Of a stretch of 64,000 bases of DNA, positions 37,645-45,740 are shown piece by piece. Origin of the DNA: Pseudorhodoferax sp. Leaf274 (GTDB lineage Bacteria; Pseudomonadota; Gammaproteobacteria; Burkholderiales; Burkholderiaceae_C); assembly GCF_001422445.1 (NCBI RefSeq), contig NZ_LMNA01000001.1:1038735-1102734 (forward strand), given 5' to 3'. Every line of letters starts with the position of its first letter. Position 1 is the first letter of the stretch. The position numbers and the translations under genes were made by a program. A model generated the notes under the pieces. That model ran no database searches. It worked only from the letters and a program-made list of their open reading frames with translations, and was not told where the DNA came from.

Positions 37645-37724
37645 TGGCCGGCAGTCACGGATCGCAGTGGCGGCGCGCAACACCGATCGGCAACAGCACC
37701 CTTTTTTCACACCAAGGATCTTCC

Positions 37725-38945
37725 ATGCCCAGTCTTCTCCCTGCGCGACGACCCTCGCCCTATGCCGCCCTGCTGCTGAGCCTGGGCGCGCTGCCCGCTG
37801 CCCAGGCCCAGACCGCGTCGGCGCCGACCGGCCCGGTGGCGAGCTGGCAGACCTGCGCGGCCCAGGCCGGCAACGATGCCGCGCGCCTGCGCTGCTTCGA
37901 CCAATGGGCGCGCCAGCAGCAGGCCGAGGCGGCCGCCATCAACCAGAAGGCTGCGGCCAACGAGCCCAAGGCGGGGCCCACGATCAACAAGCCCGAAAGC
38001 ACGGGCGCCACGGCGACGACGGCCGTGGCCGGCGGCGCGGTGCCGGCGGCGGCGCCCGAGGCGCCCGTCGTGCCGCGCTGCCACGACACGCGCTTCTCCA
38101 CGCTGTCGCGCATCTGGGAGTTGGAGTCCGGCACCGACTGCGGCGAGTTCAGCCTGCGCGGCTACCGGCCCATCACGCTGTCGCTGGCGCAGTCCAGCAG
38201 CGTCAACCGCACACCCGGCACGCCCAACCCCGAGAACCAGTCCACCGAGGTGGAGGAATACCGCCGCACCGAGGCGCGCATCCAGCTGTCGGTGCGCACC
38301 AAGGTGGCCCAGGGCCTGCTGACGCCGCGCGAGGGCAGCGCGGTCGACTCGCTGTGGTTCGCCTACTCGCAGCAGTCGTTCTGGCAGGTGTTCACGCCGC
38401 AGCTGTCGCGCCCGTTCCGCGCCACCGACCACGAGCCCGAGCTCATCTACGCGTATCCCAGCTACGCAGAGTTCGGCAGCTGGCGCCTGCGCTACACCGG
38501 CCTGGGCCTGGTGCACCAGTCCAACGGCCAGAGCCTGCCGCTGTCGCGCAGCTGGAACCGCGCCTACCTGATGGCCGGCCTGGAAAGCAAGGACGAGCGC
38601 TTCCGGCTGACGGGCCGCATCTGGCACCGTTTCCACGAGAAGGTGGAGAGCGACGACAACCCGGACATCACCGACTACATCGGCCGGGCCGAGCTGACGG
38701 GCGGCTGGACGCTGTCGAGCCGCGACAACCTGTCGCTGACGGTGCGCCACGCGCTCAAGTCCAACGGCAAGGGCTCGGCGCGCTTCGAGTGGTTCCATGC
38801 GCTGGGCCCGCAGGGCGAGGGCGGCTGGCTGCGCAGCGGCCTGCGCCTGCACACCCAGATCTTCCATGGCTACGGCGACAGCCTGATCGACTACAACGTG
38901 CGCAAGACCGTGTTCAGCGTGGGTCTGAGCCTGATGGACTTCTGA
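37725..38945 (+). CDS. pldA: Outer-membrane phospholipase A
   Basis: A 406-residue protein with a signal peptide (to AAQAQ), a proline/alanine-rich N-terminal extension (about 30-120) and a PldA beta-barrel. The catalytic segment HQSNGQSLPLSRSWNR is intact (His, Ser and Asn of the OMPLA active site), and the barrel ends in SLMDF with a C-terminal Phe, as expected for an outer-membrane protein. OMPLA hydrolyses phospholipids when the outer membrane is perturbed. The ATG at 37725 has AAGGA upstream. The extension makes it longer than E. coli PldA (289 residues). The 3' end overlaps the opposing lipoprotein gene by 32 bp. Confidence 0.92.
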   Translation: MPSLLPARRPSPYAALLLSLGALPAAQAQTASAPTGPVASWQTCAAQAGNDAARLRCFDQWARQQQAEAAAINQKAAANEPKAGPTINKPESTGATATTAVAGGAVPAAAPEAPVVPRCHDTRFSTLSRIWELESGTDCGEFSLRGYRPITLSLAQSSSVNRTPGTPNPENQSTEVEEYRRTEARIQLSVRTKVAQGLLTPREGSAVDSLWFAYSQQSFWQVFTPQLSRPFRATDHEPELIYAYPSYAEFGSWRLRYTGLGLVHQSNGQSLPLSRSWNRAYLMAGLESKDERFRLTGRIWHRFHEKVESDDNPDITDYIGRAELTGGWTLSSRDNLSLTVRHALKSNGKGSARFEWFHALGPQGEGGWLRSGLRLHTQIFHGYGDSLIDYNVRKTVFSVGLSLMDF

Positions 38946-39378
38946 GCGCAGCGTCGGCCTCGGCGCAGCGGCGCTGCAGCTGCTGCAGCAGCGAGCGCGT
39001 CTGCACCCAGTCGACCCAGCGGCCGCCCTGCTGGATGACGGCGGGCGCGTCCTCGCCACGCACCTGGCCGCGCGCATAGACCAGCACCTCGTGGTCGGGG
39101 GCGTCCTCGTCGGTCAGCCGCGTGGTGATCTCGGCGCCGTCCAGCGGCACGCGCTGGGGCTCGTCGTCATCGGCCCGCACCTCCAGCACGCACGCCGGCT
39201 GCAGCGCATGGCGGTAGCGTGCACGCAGGTGCGACCGGGCGCCGACCTGGTCGAGCGTCTGCAGCAGCTGCGGCACGCTCATCGCCGATTCGTCGAGCAG
39301 GGTGGCGTCTTCCGTCGTGTAGGCGTCGCAGCCGGCCAGCATCCATGCGGTGGCCAGCACCGCCAGGCCTGGCCTCAA
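38914..39378 (-). CDS. Putative lipoprotein of unknown function
   Basis: A 154-residue protein. Starting at TTG 39378, which overlaps the CorC-type stop as TTGA, it has a lipoprotein signal ending in LAGC (cysteine near residue 17). The mature part is acidic, with ADDDEPQRVPLDGAEITTRLTDED and GGRWVDWVQTRSLLQQLQ. No family is recognised. The overlap with the upstream CBS-domain gene suggests co-translation and a related envelope role. Its last 32 bp overlap the pldA 3' end on the other strand. The non-ATG start is inferred from the lipobox. Confidence 0.65.
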   Translation of the reverse strand: MRPGLAVLATAWMLAGCDAYTTEDATLLDESAMSVPQLLQTLDQVGARSHLRARYRHALQPACVLEVRADDDEPQRVPLDGAEITTRLTDEDAPDHEVLVYARGQVRGEDAPAVIQQGGRWVDWVQTRSLLQQLQRRCAEADAALRSPSGSDPR

Positions 39379-40697
39379 GCGTGGGTCTCCTCGTTGCCGT
39401 CCGGCTCGACCAGCTCGGGCAGGCGCTGGGCCAGCACCTTGTCGATGGTGCGGCCGTCCATGTCGACGATCTCCAGCTTCCAGCCTTCCCATTCGGCCGT
39501 GTCGGCCACGTTGGGCAGCCGGCCCGACAGCAGCATCAGCATGCCGGCCAGCGTGTGGTAGCGGCCGCGTTCCTCCTCCGGCACGCTGTCCAGCTTCAGC
39601 CGGTCCTTCAGCTCGGGCACGGGGATGTGGCCGTCCAGCAGCCAGCTGCCGTCCTCGCGCTGCACGGCCCAGGAGGTCTGCGGGTCGCGCGGCTGGAATT
39701 CGCCGGTGATGGCCTCGATCAGGTCCTGCAGCGTGACGATGCCCTGCACCTCGCCGTATTCGTCGATCACGAAGGCCATCTGCATGTCGCTGGAGCGGAA
39801 GTTGTCCAGCAGCTCCATGCCGGTCAGCGTCTCGGGCACGTACAGCGGCTGCGTCAGGGTCTGGGTCGACAGGTCGCGCTGGTCCTCGCGCAGCGCACGC
39901 GACAGCCATTGCCGCGCGTTCAGGATGCCCAGCACGTTGTCGAGCCCGCCGCGCACCACGGGGAAGCGCGCGTGGTCGCTCTCCTCGATGCGCCGCAGGT
40001 TTTCCTCGAAGGGCAGGTCGGCATCCAGCGTCACCACGTCGCTGCGCGGCACCATCAGCGAGACGATCTGGCGGTCGTCCAGGCGGAACACGTTGCGCAC
40101 CATGTCGTGCTCATGCGACTCGATCACGCCGGCGGTCGTGCCCTCGGCCAGCATGGCGTGGATCTCTTCGGCCGTGATGGGGTTGGGGTTGCCGTCCTTC
40201 ACGCCCAGCACGCGCAGCAGGAAGTGCGTGGAAATCGTCAGCAGCTTGACGAAGGGCTTGGTGGCGGTGGCCAGCCAGTCGATCGGCCGCGCCACCAGGC
40301 GGGCCAGGGTTTCCGGATGCGTCTGGCCCAGGCGCTTGGGCACCAGTTCGCCGGCGACGATGGAGACGTAGGTGATCAGCACCACCACCAGCGCGGTGGC
40401 GGCGTAGCCGCTGGACGCGGCCGGCACGCCGACCTCGTTCAGCCAGTCGGCCAGCGGTGCGGCCAGCGCGGCCTCGCCGACGATGCCGTTCAGCACGCCG
40501 ATGGAGGTGATGCCGATCTGGATGGTCGACAGGAAGCGCGTCGGGTCTTCGCCGAGCTTGATGGCAGCGCCGGCCGCCAGGTCGCCTTCATCGACCAGCT
40601 TCTGCAGGCGCGCGCGGCGCGCCGTGACGAGCGCGATTTCCGACATCGCGAACAGGCCGTTGAGCAGGACCAAGGCCAGTAAAACAAATATTTCCAC
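39375..40697 (-). CDS. CNNM/CorC-HlyC family membrane protein with CBS pair
   Basis: A 440-residue protein. An N-terminal DUF21 membrane domain has four hydrophobic segments (MEIFVLLALVLLNGLFAMSEIAL; FLSTIQIGITSIGVLNGIVGEA; a third at about 100-120; a fourth near 150). It is followed by a CBS pair (about 200-330, VPRSDVVTLDAD and VIDEYGEVQGIVTLQDLIEAI) and a C-terminal CorC_HlyC domain (about 345-430). Relatives are implicated in magnesium/cobalt efflux or tolerance. Its stop overlaps the TTG of a putative lipoprotein. Two small unknown genes lie upstream on the same strand. Confidence 0.92.
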   Translation of the reverse strand: MEIFVLLALVLLNGLFAMSEIALVTARRARLQKLVDEGDLAAGAAIKLGEDPTRFLSTIQIGITSIGVLNGIVGEAALAAPLADWLNEVGVPAASSGYAATALVVVLITYVSIVAGELVPKRLGQTHPETLARLVARPIDWLATATKPFVKLLTISTHFLLRVLGVKDGNPNPITAEEIHAMLAEGTTAGVIESHEHDMVRNVFRLDDRQIVSLMVPRSDVVTLDADLPFEENLRRIEESDHARFPVVRGGLDNVLGILNARQWLSRALREDQRDLSTQTLTQPLYVPETLTGMELLDNFRSSDMQMAFVIDEYGEVQGIVTLQDLIEAITGEFQPRDPQTSWAVQREDGSWLLDGHIPVPELKDRLKLDSVPEEERGRYHTLAGMLMLLSGRLPNVADTAEWEGWKLEIVDMDGRTIDKVLAQRLPELVEPDGNEETHA

Positions 40698-40814
40698 AGG
40701 GCACCCAAAGGGTAAGAAAAGAGGTTGGCGCCGCCGCGCAGGCAGCGGGCTTGGCCAGGTTGGCCGGTGTGTTCAGTGCAGGTGGCGCCGCGGTGCGGGG
40801 GCTGGCCGCGCGCC

Positions 40815-41141
40815 CTATCCGCGTGCGATCGGCGGGCGCTGCAGGCGTGCCAGGTGGGGCGCCAGCCAGCCGCTGGGGCGTGGCGCGTCCGGCCGCACGC
40901 CAATGCCCGCGGCCGCATGGGACTCGCCCGGCCCCAGCAGGCCGAGCAGGTCGGCCAGCAGCTGGAACGGCAGGTTGTCGAGGTGGTGGTCGTCGAGGGA
41001 GCCGCCGGAGGCGTCCAGCGGGCCGGCCTGGAACTGTTCGGTGAGGGCATCGGAGCAGACTTCGGCGGCCTGCTCCTGGGCCGACAGTCCCATCCATGCC
41101 ATGACCAGGGCAAGGAAGATGGCAAGGGCCCGGGAACGCAT
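40815..41141 (-). CDS. Small secreted protein of unknown function
   Basis: A 108-residue protein with an N-terminal signal peptide (MRSRALAIFLALVMAWMGLSA) and a short mature part containing SLDDHHLDNLPFQLLADLLGLLGPGES and a basic proline-rich tail. The acidic-histidine patch vaguely recalls small periplasmic proteins of metal-resistance loci, but that is speculation. It lies between another unknown gene and the CorC-type gene, all in the same direction. The ATG at 41141 was chosen because the longer frame upstream lacks a sensible composition. Confidence 0.6.
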   Translation of the reverse strand: MRSRALAIFLALVMAWMGLSAQEQAAEVCSDALTEQFQAGPLDASGGSLDDHHLDNLPFQLLADLLGLLGPGESHAAAGIGVRPDAPRPSGWLAPHLARLQRPPIARG

Positions 41142-41164
41142 GGTGGCCCGGATTTTACGGGCCC

Positions 41165-41198
41165 GGCCTGAGGCGGCCCCGCGGGGCCGCCTCAGGCC
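41165..41198. terminator. Long perfect GC hairpin between two small minus-strand genes
   Basis: A 34-bp perfect inverted repeat (16-bp arms, 2-base centre), extendable to 41161-41202 with one mismatch. It includes the stop codon of the gene ending at 41192. No T-run follows on the minus strand, so it may be a Rho-type or mRNA-stabilising hairpin rather than a classical terminator. Confidence 0.5.
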
Positions 41199-41566
41199 CG
41201 GGCGCGGGCGCTGCTGAACTTGCCGTGCGGCAGGCTGGCCAGGCGCGAGAACATGCGCCGGCAATAGCCCGCGACCGACAGGCACTTGTTGATCTCGTCC
41301 ACGGGCAGCGGGCCGGAGACGACCACGATGTCGTTGGCGCTGTCCTGCGCGCCCGCTGCGCGCAGGCGGCGCCGCGCGCCATTGGCCCAGGAGTGGATGC
41401 GGGCGGGGTTGCCGTGCTCGTGCAGGTGCCCGGTGCTGGCATCGAACGCGATGGCCACGGTGTCGGTCTTGAGCTTCAGCCGGTGTTCGCCCGTGGCCAG
41501 GCTGGGCGGCGTGGCCAGGTCGTACAGGTAGTAGCTGCCGGCTTTCAACTGGTACTGCAGATCCAT
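41192..41566 (-). CDS. Conserved-looking small cytoplasmic protein of unknown function
   Basis: A 124-residue protein without a signal peptide or membrane segment. It begins MDLQYQLKAGSYYLYDLATPP, preceded by AAAAGGA at a suitable distance, and includes TDTVAIAFDASTGHLHEHG and a C-terminal helix ending in FSSARARA. I do not recognise the family. It is divergent from dbpA, with 139 bp between starts, and precedes another small gene across a long hairpin. Confidence 0.7.
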   Translation of the reverse strand: MDLQYQLKAGSYYLYDLATPPSLATGEHRLKLKTDTVAIAFDASTGHLHEHGNPARIHSWANGARRRLRAAGAQDSANDIVVVSGPLPVDEINKCLSVAGYCRRMFSRLASLPHGKFSSARARA

Positions 41567-41705
41567 ACGGTGTCCTTTTCGGGGGCATTCTGGTGGGCGT
41601 TCAAGCCAGCCAAACGCCGGTGCAACAGCGGGAATCGGTGCCAGTTCGCGATTTTGCGCCGCAATCTGCGCATTTCTTGGCTTGACCAGCGCGGACAATC
41701 GGCCG

Positions 41706-43103
41706 ATGTCTGAATCCAATACCGCGGACCTCGCGTTCGCACGGCTCCCGCTGGCCCCGGCCACGCTGGAGAACCTGGCCAGCCTCGGCTTCACGCAGAT
41801 GACGCCGATCCAGGCCGCCAGCCTGCCGCTGGCACTGGCCGGCCGCGACCTGATCGCCCAGGCCGAGACCGGCAGCGGCAAGACCGCTGCCTTCGGCCTG
41901 GCCTTGCTGGCGGGCCTGAACCCGCGCTTCTTCGGCGTGCAGGCCCTGGTGCTGTGCCCCACGCGCGAGCTGGCCGACCAGGTGGCGCAGGAGCTGCGAC
42001 GGCTGGCACGCGCGCAGGACAACATCAAGACCGTGGTGCTGTGCGGCGGCGTGCCGCTGCGCAACCAGACCGCCAGCCTGGAGCACGGCGCCCACATCGT
42101 GGTCGGCACGCCCGGCCGCGTGCTCGACCACCTGGAACGCGGCCACCTGGTGCTGGACGGGCTGCGCACGCTGGTGCTCGACGAGGCCGACCGCATGCTG
42201 GACATGGGCTTCATGGACGACATCGCCGCCGTGGCGCGGCGTTGTCCGGCCGACCGCCAGACGCTGCTCTTCTCGGCCACCTACCCCGACGGCATCGCCA
42301 GCCTGGCGCGCCAGTTCCTGCGCGAGCCACAGCGCATCACGGTCGAGAAGAAGCAGGATGTGAGCCACATCGCGCAGCACTGGTACGAGGTGGAGGAGGG
42401 CGCGCGGCTCGATGCCGTGGTGCGCCTGCTGCGCCACCACCGGCCCGACAACGCGCTGGCCTTTTGCAACACCAAGCAGCAGTGCCGCGACCTGCTGGCG
42501 GTGCTGCGCGGCCATGGCTTCGCGGCGCTGGCGCTGTATGGCGAGCTCGAGCAGGTCGAGCGCGACCAGGTGCTGGTGCGCTTCGCCAACCGCAGCGCCA
42601 GCGTGCTGGTGGCCACCGACGTGGCCGCGCGCGGGCTGGACATCGCGCGGCTGGGCGCCGTCATCAACGTGGAGGTGACGCCCGACCCCGAGGTGCACGT
42701 GCACCGCATCGGCCGCACCGGCCGCGCCGGCGAGAAGGGCCTGGCCTTGAACCTGGCCAGCATGGACGAGATGGGCCGCGTGGGCCGCATCGAGCAGCTG
42801 CAGGGCCAGCCCACGCGCTTCGAGCCGCTGGCGTCCCTGCGCGATGAGGGCATGCCGCCGCCCCCGCCCATGGCCACGCTGCAGATCCAGGGCGGGCGCA
42901 AGGAAAAGATCCGCGCTGGCGACGTGCTGGGCGCGTTGACCGGCGAGGCCGGTTTCACGCGCGAGCAGATCGGCAAGATCGACGTGAACGAGTTCTCCAC
43001 CTATGTCGCGGTGGCGCGCGGCATCGCGCAGGATGCCGCGAACCGGCTCGACCGCGGCCGCATCAAGGGCAAGAGTGTGCGCGTGCGCCTGCTCGACGAT
43101 TGA
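41706..43103 (+). CDS. dbpA: ATP-dependent RNA helicase DbpA
   Basis: A 465-residue DEAD-box RNA helicase. It has the Q-motif (GFTQMTPIQ, 28-36), Walker A AETGSGKT (53-60), PTRELA, DEAD box (LDEADRMLDMGF), SAT, and HRIGRTGRAG. The C-terminal DbpA RNA-binding domain (about 392-465; GGRKEKIRAGDVLGAL to GKSVRVRLLDD) gives DbpA proteins specificity for hairpin 92 of 23S rRNA, so the likely role is 50S subunit assembly. The ATG at 41706 was preferred over a TTG eight codons upstream. Confidence 0.95.
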   Translation: MSESNTADLAFARLPLAPATLENLASLGFTQMTPIQAASLPLALAGRDLIAQAETGSGKTAAFGLALLAGLNPRFFGVQALVLCPTRELADQVAQELRRLARAQDNIKTVVLCGGVPLRNQTASLEHGAHIVVGTPGRVLDHLERGHLVLDGLRTLVLDEADRMLDMGFMDDIAAVARRCPADRQTLLFSATYPDGIASLARQFLREPQRITVEKKQDVSHIAQHWYEVEEGARLDAVVRLLRHHRPDNALAFCNTKQQCRDLLAVLRGHGFAALALYGELEQVERDQVLVRFANRSASVLVATDVAARGLDIARLGAVINVEVTPDPEVHVHRIGRTGRAGEKGLALNLASMDEMGRVGRIEQLQGQPTRFEPLASLRDEGMPPPPPMATLQIQGGRKEKIRAGDVLGALTGEAGFTREQIGKIDVNEFSTYVAVARGIAQDAANRLDRGRIKGKSVRVRLLDD

Positions 43104-43128
43104 AGGGGCGGCTTCCTATACTGCAGGA

Positions 43129-43827
43129 ATGAACCAGACGGTACATTCCCGGCGCCGCGTGGCTGCTGCCAAGCCCGCGGCCAAGGAAAAGGAGACAAGC
43201 CGGACCAACGATCCCGCACGGACCATGGCCAACATCCTGGACGTGGCGCTCACGGAGTTCGCCGAGAAGGGCCTGGACGGCGCGCGCATCGACGAGATCG
43301 CCGCCGCCACGCAGACCTCCAAGCGGATGATCTACTACTACTTCGGCAGCAAGGAAGGCCTGTACCTGGCCGTGCTGGAGGCCAGCTACCGCGCCATGCG
43401 CGAGACCGAGGCCGACCTGCACCTGGACGACCTGCCGCCCGAGGCCGCGCTGCGACGGCTCGTGGAATTCACCTTCGACCACCACCTGTCCAGCGAACCC
43501 TACATCCGCGTGGTGATGGCCGAGAACATGCAGCGCGGCCACTACATGGCGCAGAGCCAGAGCATCGAGCAGCTCAACGTGCCCGCGATCTCGGCCATCG
43601 AGGGGCTCTACGCGCGCGGCCGGGACAGCGGCGTGTTCCGCGCCGGCGTGGACGCGATCGACCTGCACGCCACCATCTCGGCGCTGTGCTTCTTCAACGT
43701 GGCCAACCGCCACACCTTCGGCCTGATCTTCAAGCGCGACTACACCGATCCGGCGGTGGTCGCCGCGCGGCGCGAGTCCATCGTGCAGACGGTGCTGCGT
43801 TTCGTGCAGGCCAGGGTAAGCCCCTAG
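43129..43827 (+). CDS. TetR-family transcriptional regulator
   Basis: A 232-residue TetR regulator. A basic 25-residue extension precedes the helix-turn-helix (NILDVALTEFAEKGLDGARIDEIAAATQTSKRMIYYYFGSKEGLY, about 35-79), followed by an all-helical ligand domain. A GCAGGA stretch lies just before the ATG at 43129. It lies 52 bp before the TRAP operon on the same strand. A 16-bp motif spanning its own start codon region recurs before dctQ, suggesting control of itself and the transporter (inference). The effector is probably a TRAP substrate or related acid. Confidence 0.92.
   Translation: MNQTVHSRRRVAAAKPAAKEKETSRTNDPARTMANILDVALTEFAEKGLDGARIDEIAAATQTSKRMIYYYFGSKEGLYLAVLEASYRAMRETEADLHLDDLPPEAALRRLVEFTFDHHLSSEPYIRVVMAENMQRGHYMAQSQSIEQLNVPAISAIEGLYARGRDSGVFRAGVDAIDLHATISALCFFNVANRHTFGLIFKRDYTDPAVVAARRESIVQTVLRFVQARVSP
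43132..43147 (+). promoter_or_regulatory. Possible TetR operator, copy 1
   Basis: AACCAGACGGTACATT, lying over the first codons of the TetR gene, matches 13 of 16 bases of the motif before dctQ (43839-43854). It could mediate autorepression. Because it is coding sequence, the match might be coincidental. Confidence 0.3.
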
Positions 43828-43834
43828 AAAAGAA

Positions 43835-43862
43835 AACTAACCAGTTCGTACATTACTGGGTT
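43835..43862 (+). promoter_or_regulatory. Possible TetR operator upstream of the TRAP operon
   Basis: The 52-bp spacer between the TetR gene and dctQ contains AACTAACCAGTT (43835-43846, arms AACT/AGTT). It also holds a wider imperfect inverted repeat AACCAGT (43839-43845) against ACTGGGTT (43855-43862). The segment AACCAGTTCGTACATT is shared with the start of the TetR gene. Its position just before the dctQ ribosome site suits a repressor operator. Confidence 0.45.
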
Positions 43863-43879
43863 CGCAAGGAGACACGAGC

Positions 43880-44428
43880 GTGATCCAGAAAATCATCCAA
43901 GGCTACTGCCGGCTGCTGGGCTGGCTGATGGTCGCCAGCCTGGCCCTCATGGTGGTCATGGTGTTCGGCAACGTGGTCATGCGCTATGCGTTCAACTCGG
44001 GGCTCACGCTGTCCGAGGAACTCTCGCGCTGGCTGTTCGTGTGGATGACCTTCATGGGTGCCGTGGTGGCACTGCACGAGCGCGCCCACCTGGGCACGGA
44101 CGCGCTGGTCTCGCGCCTGCCGCGCGGCGGCCAGAAGCTGTGCCTGGCCGCCAGCCTGCTGCTCATGCTCTACATGTGCTGGCTGATGTTCGACGGCGCG
44201 CTGCAGCAGGTGAAGATCAACTGGGATTCCACCAGCGCCGTGATGGAAACCTCCATGGGCTACTTCTACGCCAGCGGCATGGTGTTCGCCGTGCTGGCCG
44301 CGCCGGTGCTGCTGCTGAACCTGTTCCGCCTGTTCGCCGGCCAGCTGTCCGACGAGGAACTGGTCGGCATCCGCGAGTCGGAGGAGGGCAATCCCAACGA
44401 CTACATCCCCCAGGAGCAAGCCAAGTGA
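43880..44428 (+). CDS. dctQ: TRAP transporter small permease (DctQ-type)
   Basis: A 182-residue membrane protein with four hydrophobic helices and the DctQ pattern: FGNVVMRYAFNSGLTLSEELSRWLFVWMTFMGA, then ERAHLGTDAL. It starts at GTG 43880, preceded by AAGGAG. It pairs with the large permease DctM, whose GTG overlaps this stop as GTGA. The complex uses a sodium or proton gradient to import the organic acid delivered by DctP. The C-terminal tail is acidic and cytoplasmic. Confidence 0.93.
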   Translation: MIQKIIQGYCRLLGWLMVASLALMVVMVFGNVVMRYAFNSGLTLSEELSRWLFVWMTFMGAVVALHERAHLGTDALVSRLPRGGQKLCLAASLLLMLYMCWLMFDGALQQVKINWDSTSAVMETSMGYFYASGMVFAVLAAPVLLLNLFRLFAGQLSDEELVGIRESEEGNPNDYIPQEQAK

Positions 44429-45705
44429 CCATCGCCATCTTCCTGGGCTCGCTGCTGGCCGCGCTGGCCATCGGCATGCCGATCTCGTTCGCGCTGCTGG
44501 CCTGCGGCGCCGCGCTGATGTGGCACCTGTCGATGTTCGACGCGCAGATCCTGGCGCAGAACGTGATCGAGGGCGCCAACAGCTTCCCGCTCTTGGCCGT
44601 GCCCTTCTTCATGCTGGCCGGCGAGATCATGAACACGGGCGGCCTGTCCAAGCGCATCGTGAACTTCGCGATGGCGCTCGTGGGCCACGTGCGCGGCGGC
44701 CTGGGCTACGTGACCATCGTCGCGGCCTGCCTGCTGTCGGCGCTGTCGGGCTCGGCCGTGGCCGATGCGGCCGCGCTCACCGCGCTGCTGCTGCCCATGA
44801 TGGTCAAGGCCGGGCACGACAAGGCACGCTCGGGCGGGCTGATCGCGGCCTGCGGCGTGATCGGCCCCATCATCCCGCCGTCCATCGGCTTCGTGATCTT
44901 CGGCGTGGCCGCCAACGTCTCGATCTCCAAGCTGTTCCTGGCCGGCATCTTCCCGGGCATCCTCTTGGCCGCCGGCCTGTGGGCCACCTGGTGGTGGACC
45001 ACGCGCAAGGAGCAACTGGAGCCGCCGCCGCGCAAGAGCGCCGCCGAGGTGTTCGCCGCGTTCCGCAGCGCGGGCTGGGCGCTGCTGCTGCCGTTGATCA
45101 TCCTCGTGGGCCTGCGCATGGGCGTGTTCACGCCGACCGAGGCGGCCGTGGTGGCGGCCGTCTACGCGCTGTTCGTGGCCGCCGTGATCTACCGCGAACT
45201 GAACCTGAGCCAGCTGTACGGCGTGTTCCTCAACGCGGCCAAGACGACCGCCGTGGTCATGTTCCTGGTGGCCGCCGCCATGGTCTCGGCCTGGCTCATC
45301 ACCGTGGCCCAGCTGCCCGACCAGATCGTCTCGCTGCTGCAGCCGCTGCTGGACAGCCCCACGCTGCTGATGCTGGCCATCATGGTGCTGGTGATCGTGG
45401 TCGGCACGGCCATGGACATGACGCCCACCATCCTGATCCTCACGCCCGTGCTGATGCCCATCGTCAAGGCCGCCGGCATCGATCCGGTCTACTTCGGCGT
45501 GCTGTTCATCATCAACAACTCCATCGGCCTGGTCACGCCGCCGGTGGGCACGGTGCTCAACGTGGTGGCCGGCGTGGGCCGCATGCGCATGGACGACGTC
45601 ACGCGCGGCGTCTGGCCCTTCATGCTGGTGCAGTTCGCCGTGATGTTCCTGATGGTCTTCTTCCCGCAGCTCGTGATGTGGCCGGCCAAGCTGCTGTACG
45701 GCTGA
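44425..45705 (+). CDS. dctM: TRAP transporter large permease (DctM-type)
   Basis: A 426-residue polytopic protein of the DctM family (about 12 membrane segments). Conserved segments include NSFPLLAVPFFMLAGEIMNTGG, SALSGSAVADAAALTALLLP, GVIGPIIPPSIGFVIFG and TPPVGTVLNVV. It starts at GTG 44425, overlapping dctQ by four bases. It forms the translocation channel of the TRAP importer. The DctP-type binding protein follows after 35 bp. Confidence 0.95.
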   Translation: MTIAIFLGSLLAALAIGMPISFALLACGAALMWHLSMFDAQILAQNVIEGANSFPLLAVPFFMLAGEIMNTGGLSKRIVNFAMALVGHVRGGLGYVTIVAACLLSALSGSAVADAAALTALLLPMMVKAGHDKARSGGLIAACGVIGPIIPPSIGFVIFGVAANVSISKLFLAGIFPGILLAAGLWATWWWTTRKEQLEPPPRKSAAEVFAAFRSAGWALLLPLIILVGLRMGVFTPTEAAVVAAVYALFVAAVIYRELNLSQLYGVFLNAAKTTAVVMFLVAAAMVSAWLITVAQLPDQIVSLLQPLLDSPTLLMLAIMVLVIVVGTAMDMTPTILILTPVLMPIVKAAGIDPVYFGVLFIINNSIGLVTPPVGTVLNVVAGVGRMRMDDVTRGVWPFMLVQFAVMFLMVFFPQLVMWPAKLLYG

Positions 45706-45740
45706 TCTTCCTCCCCTTGTCCAACCCTTCGGAGACACCC

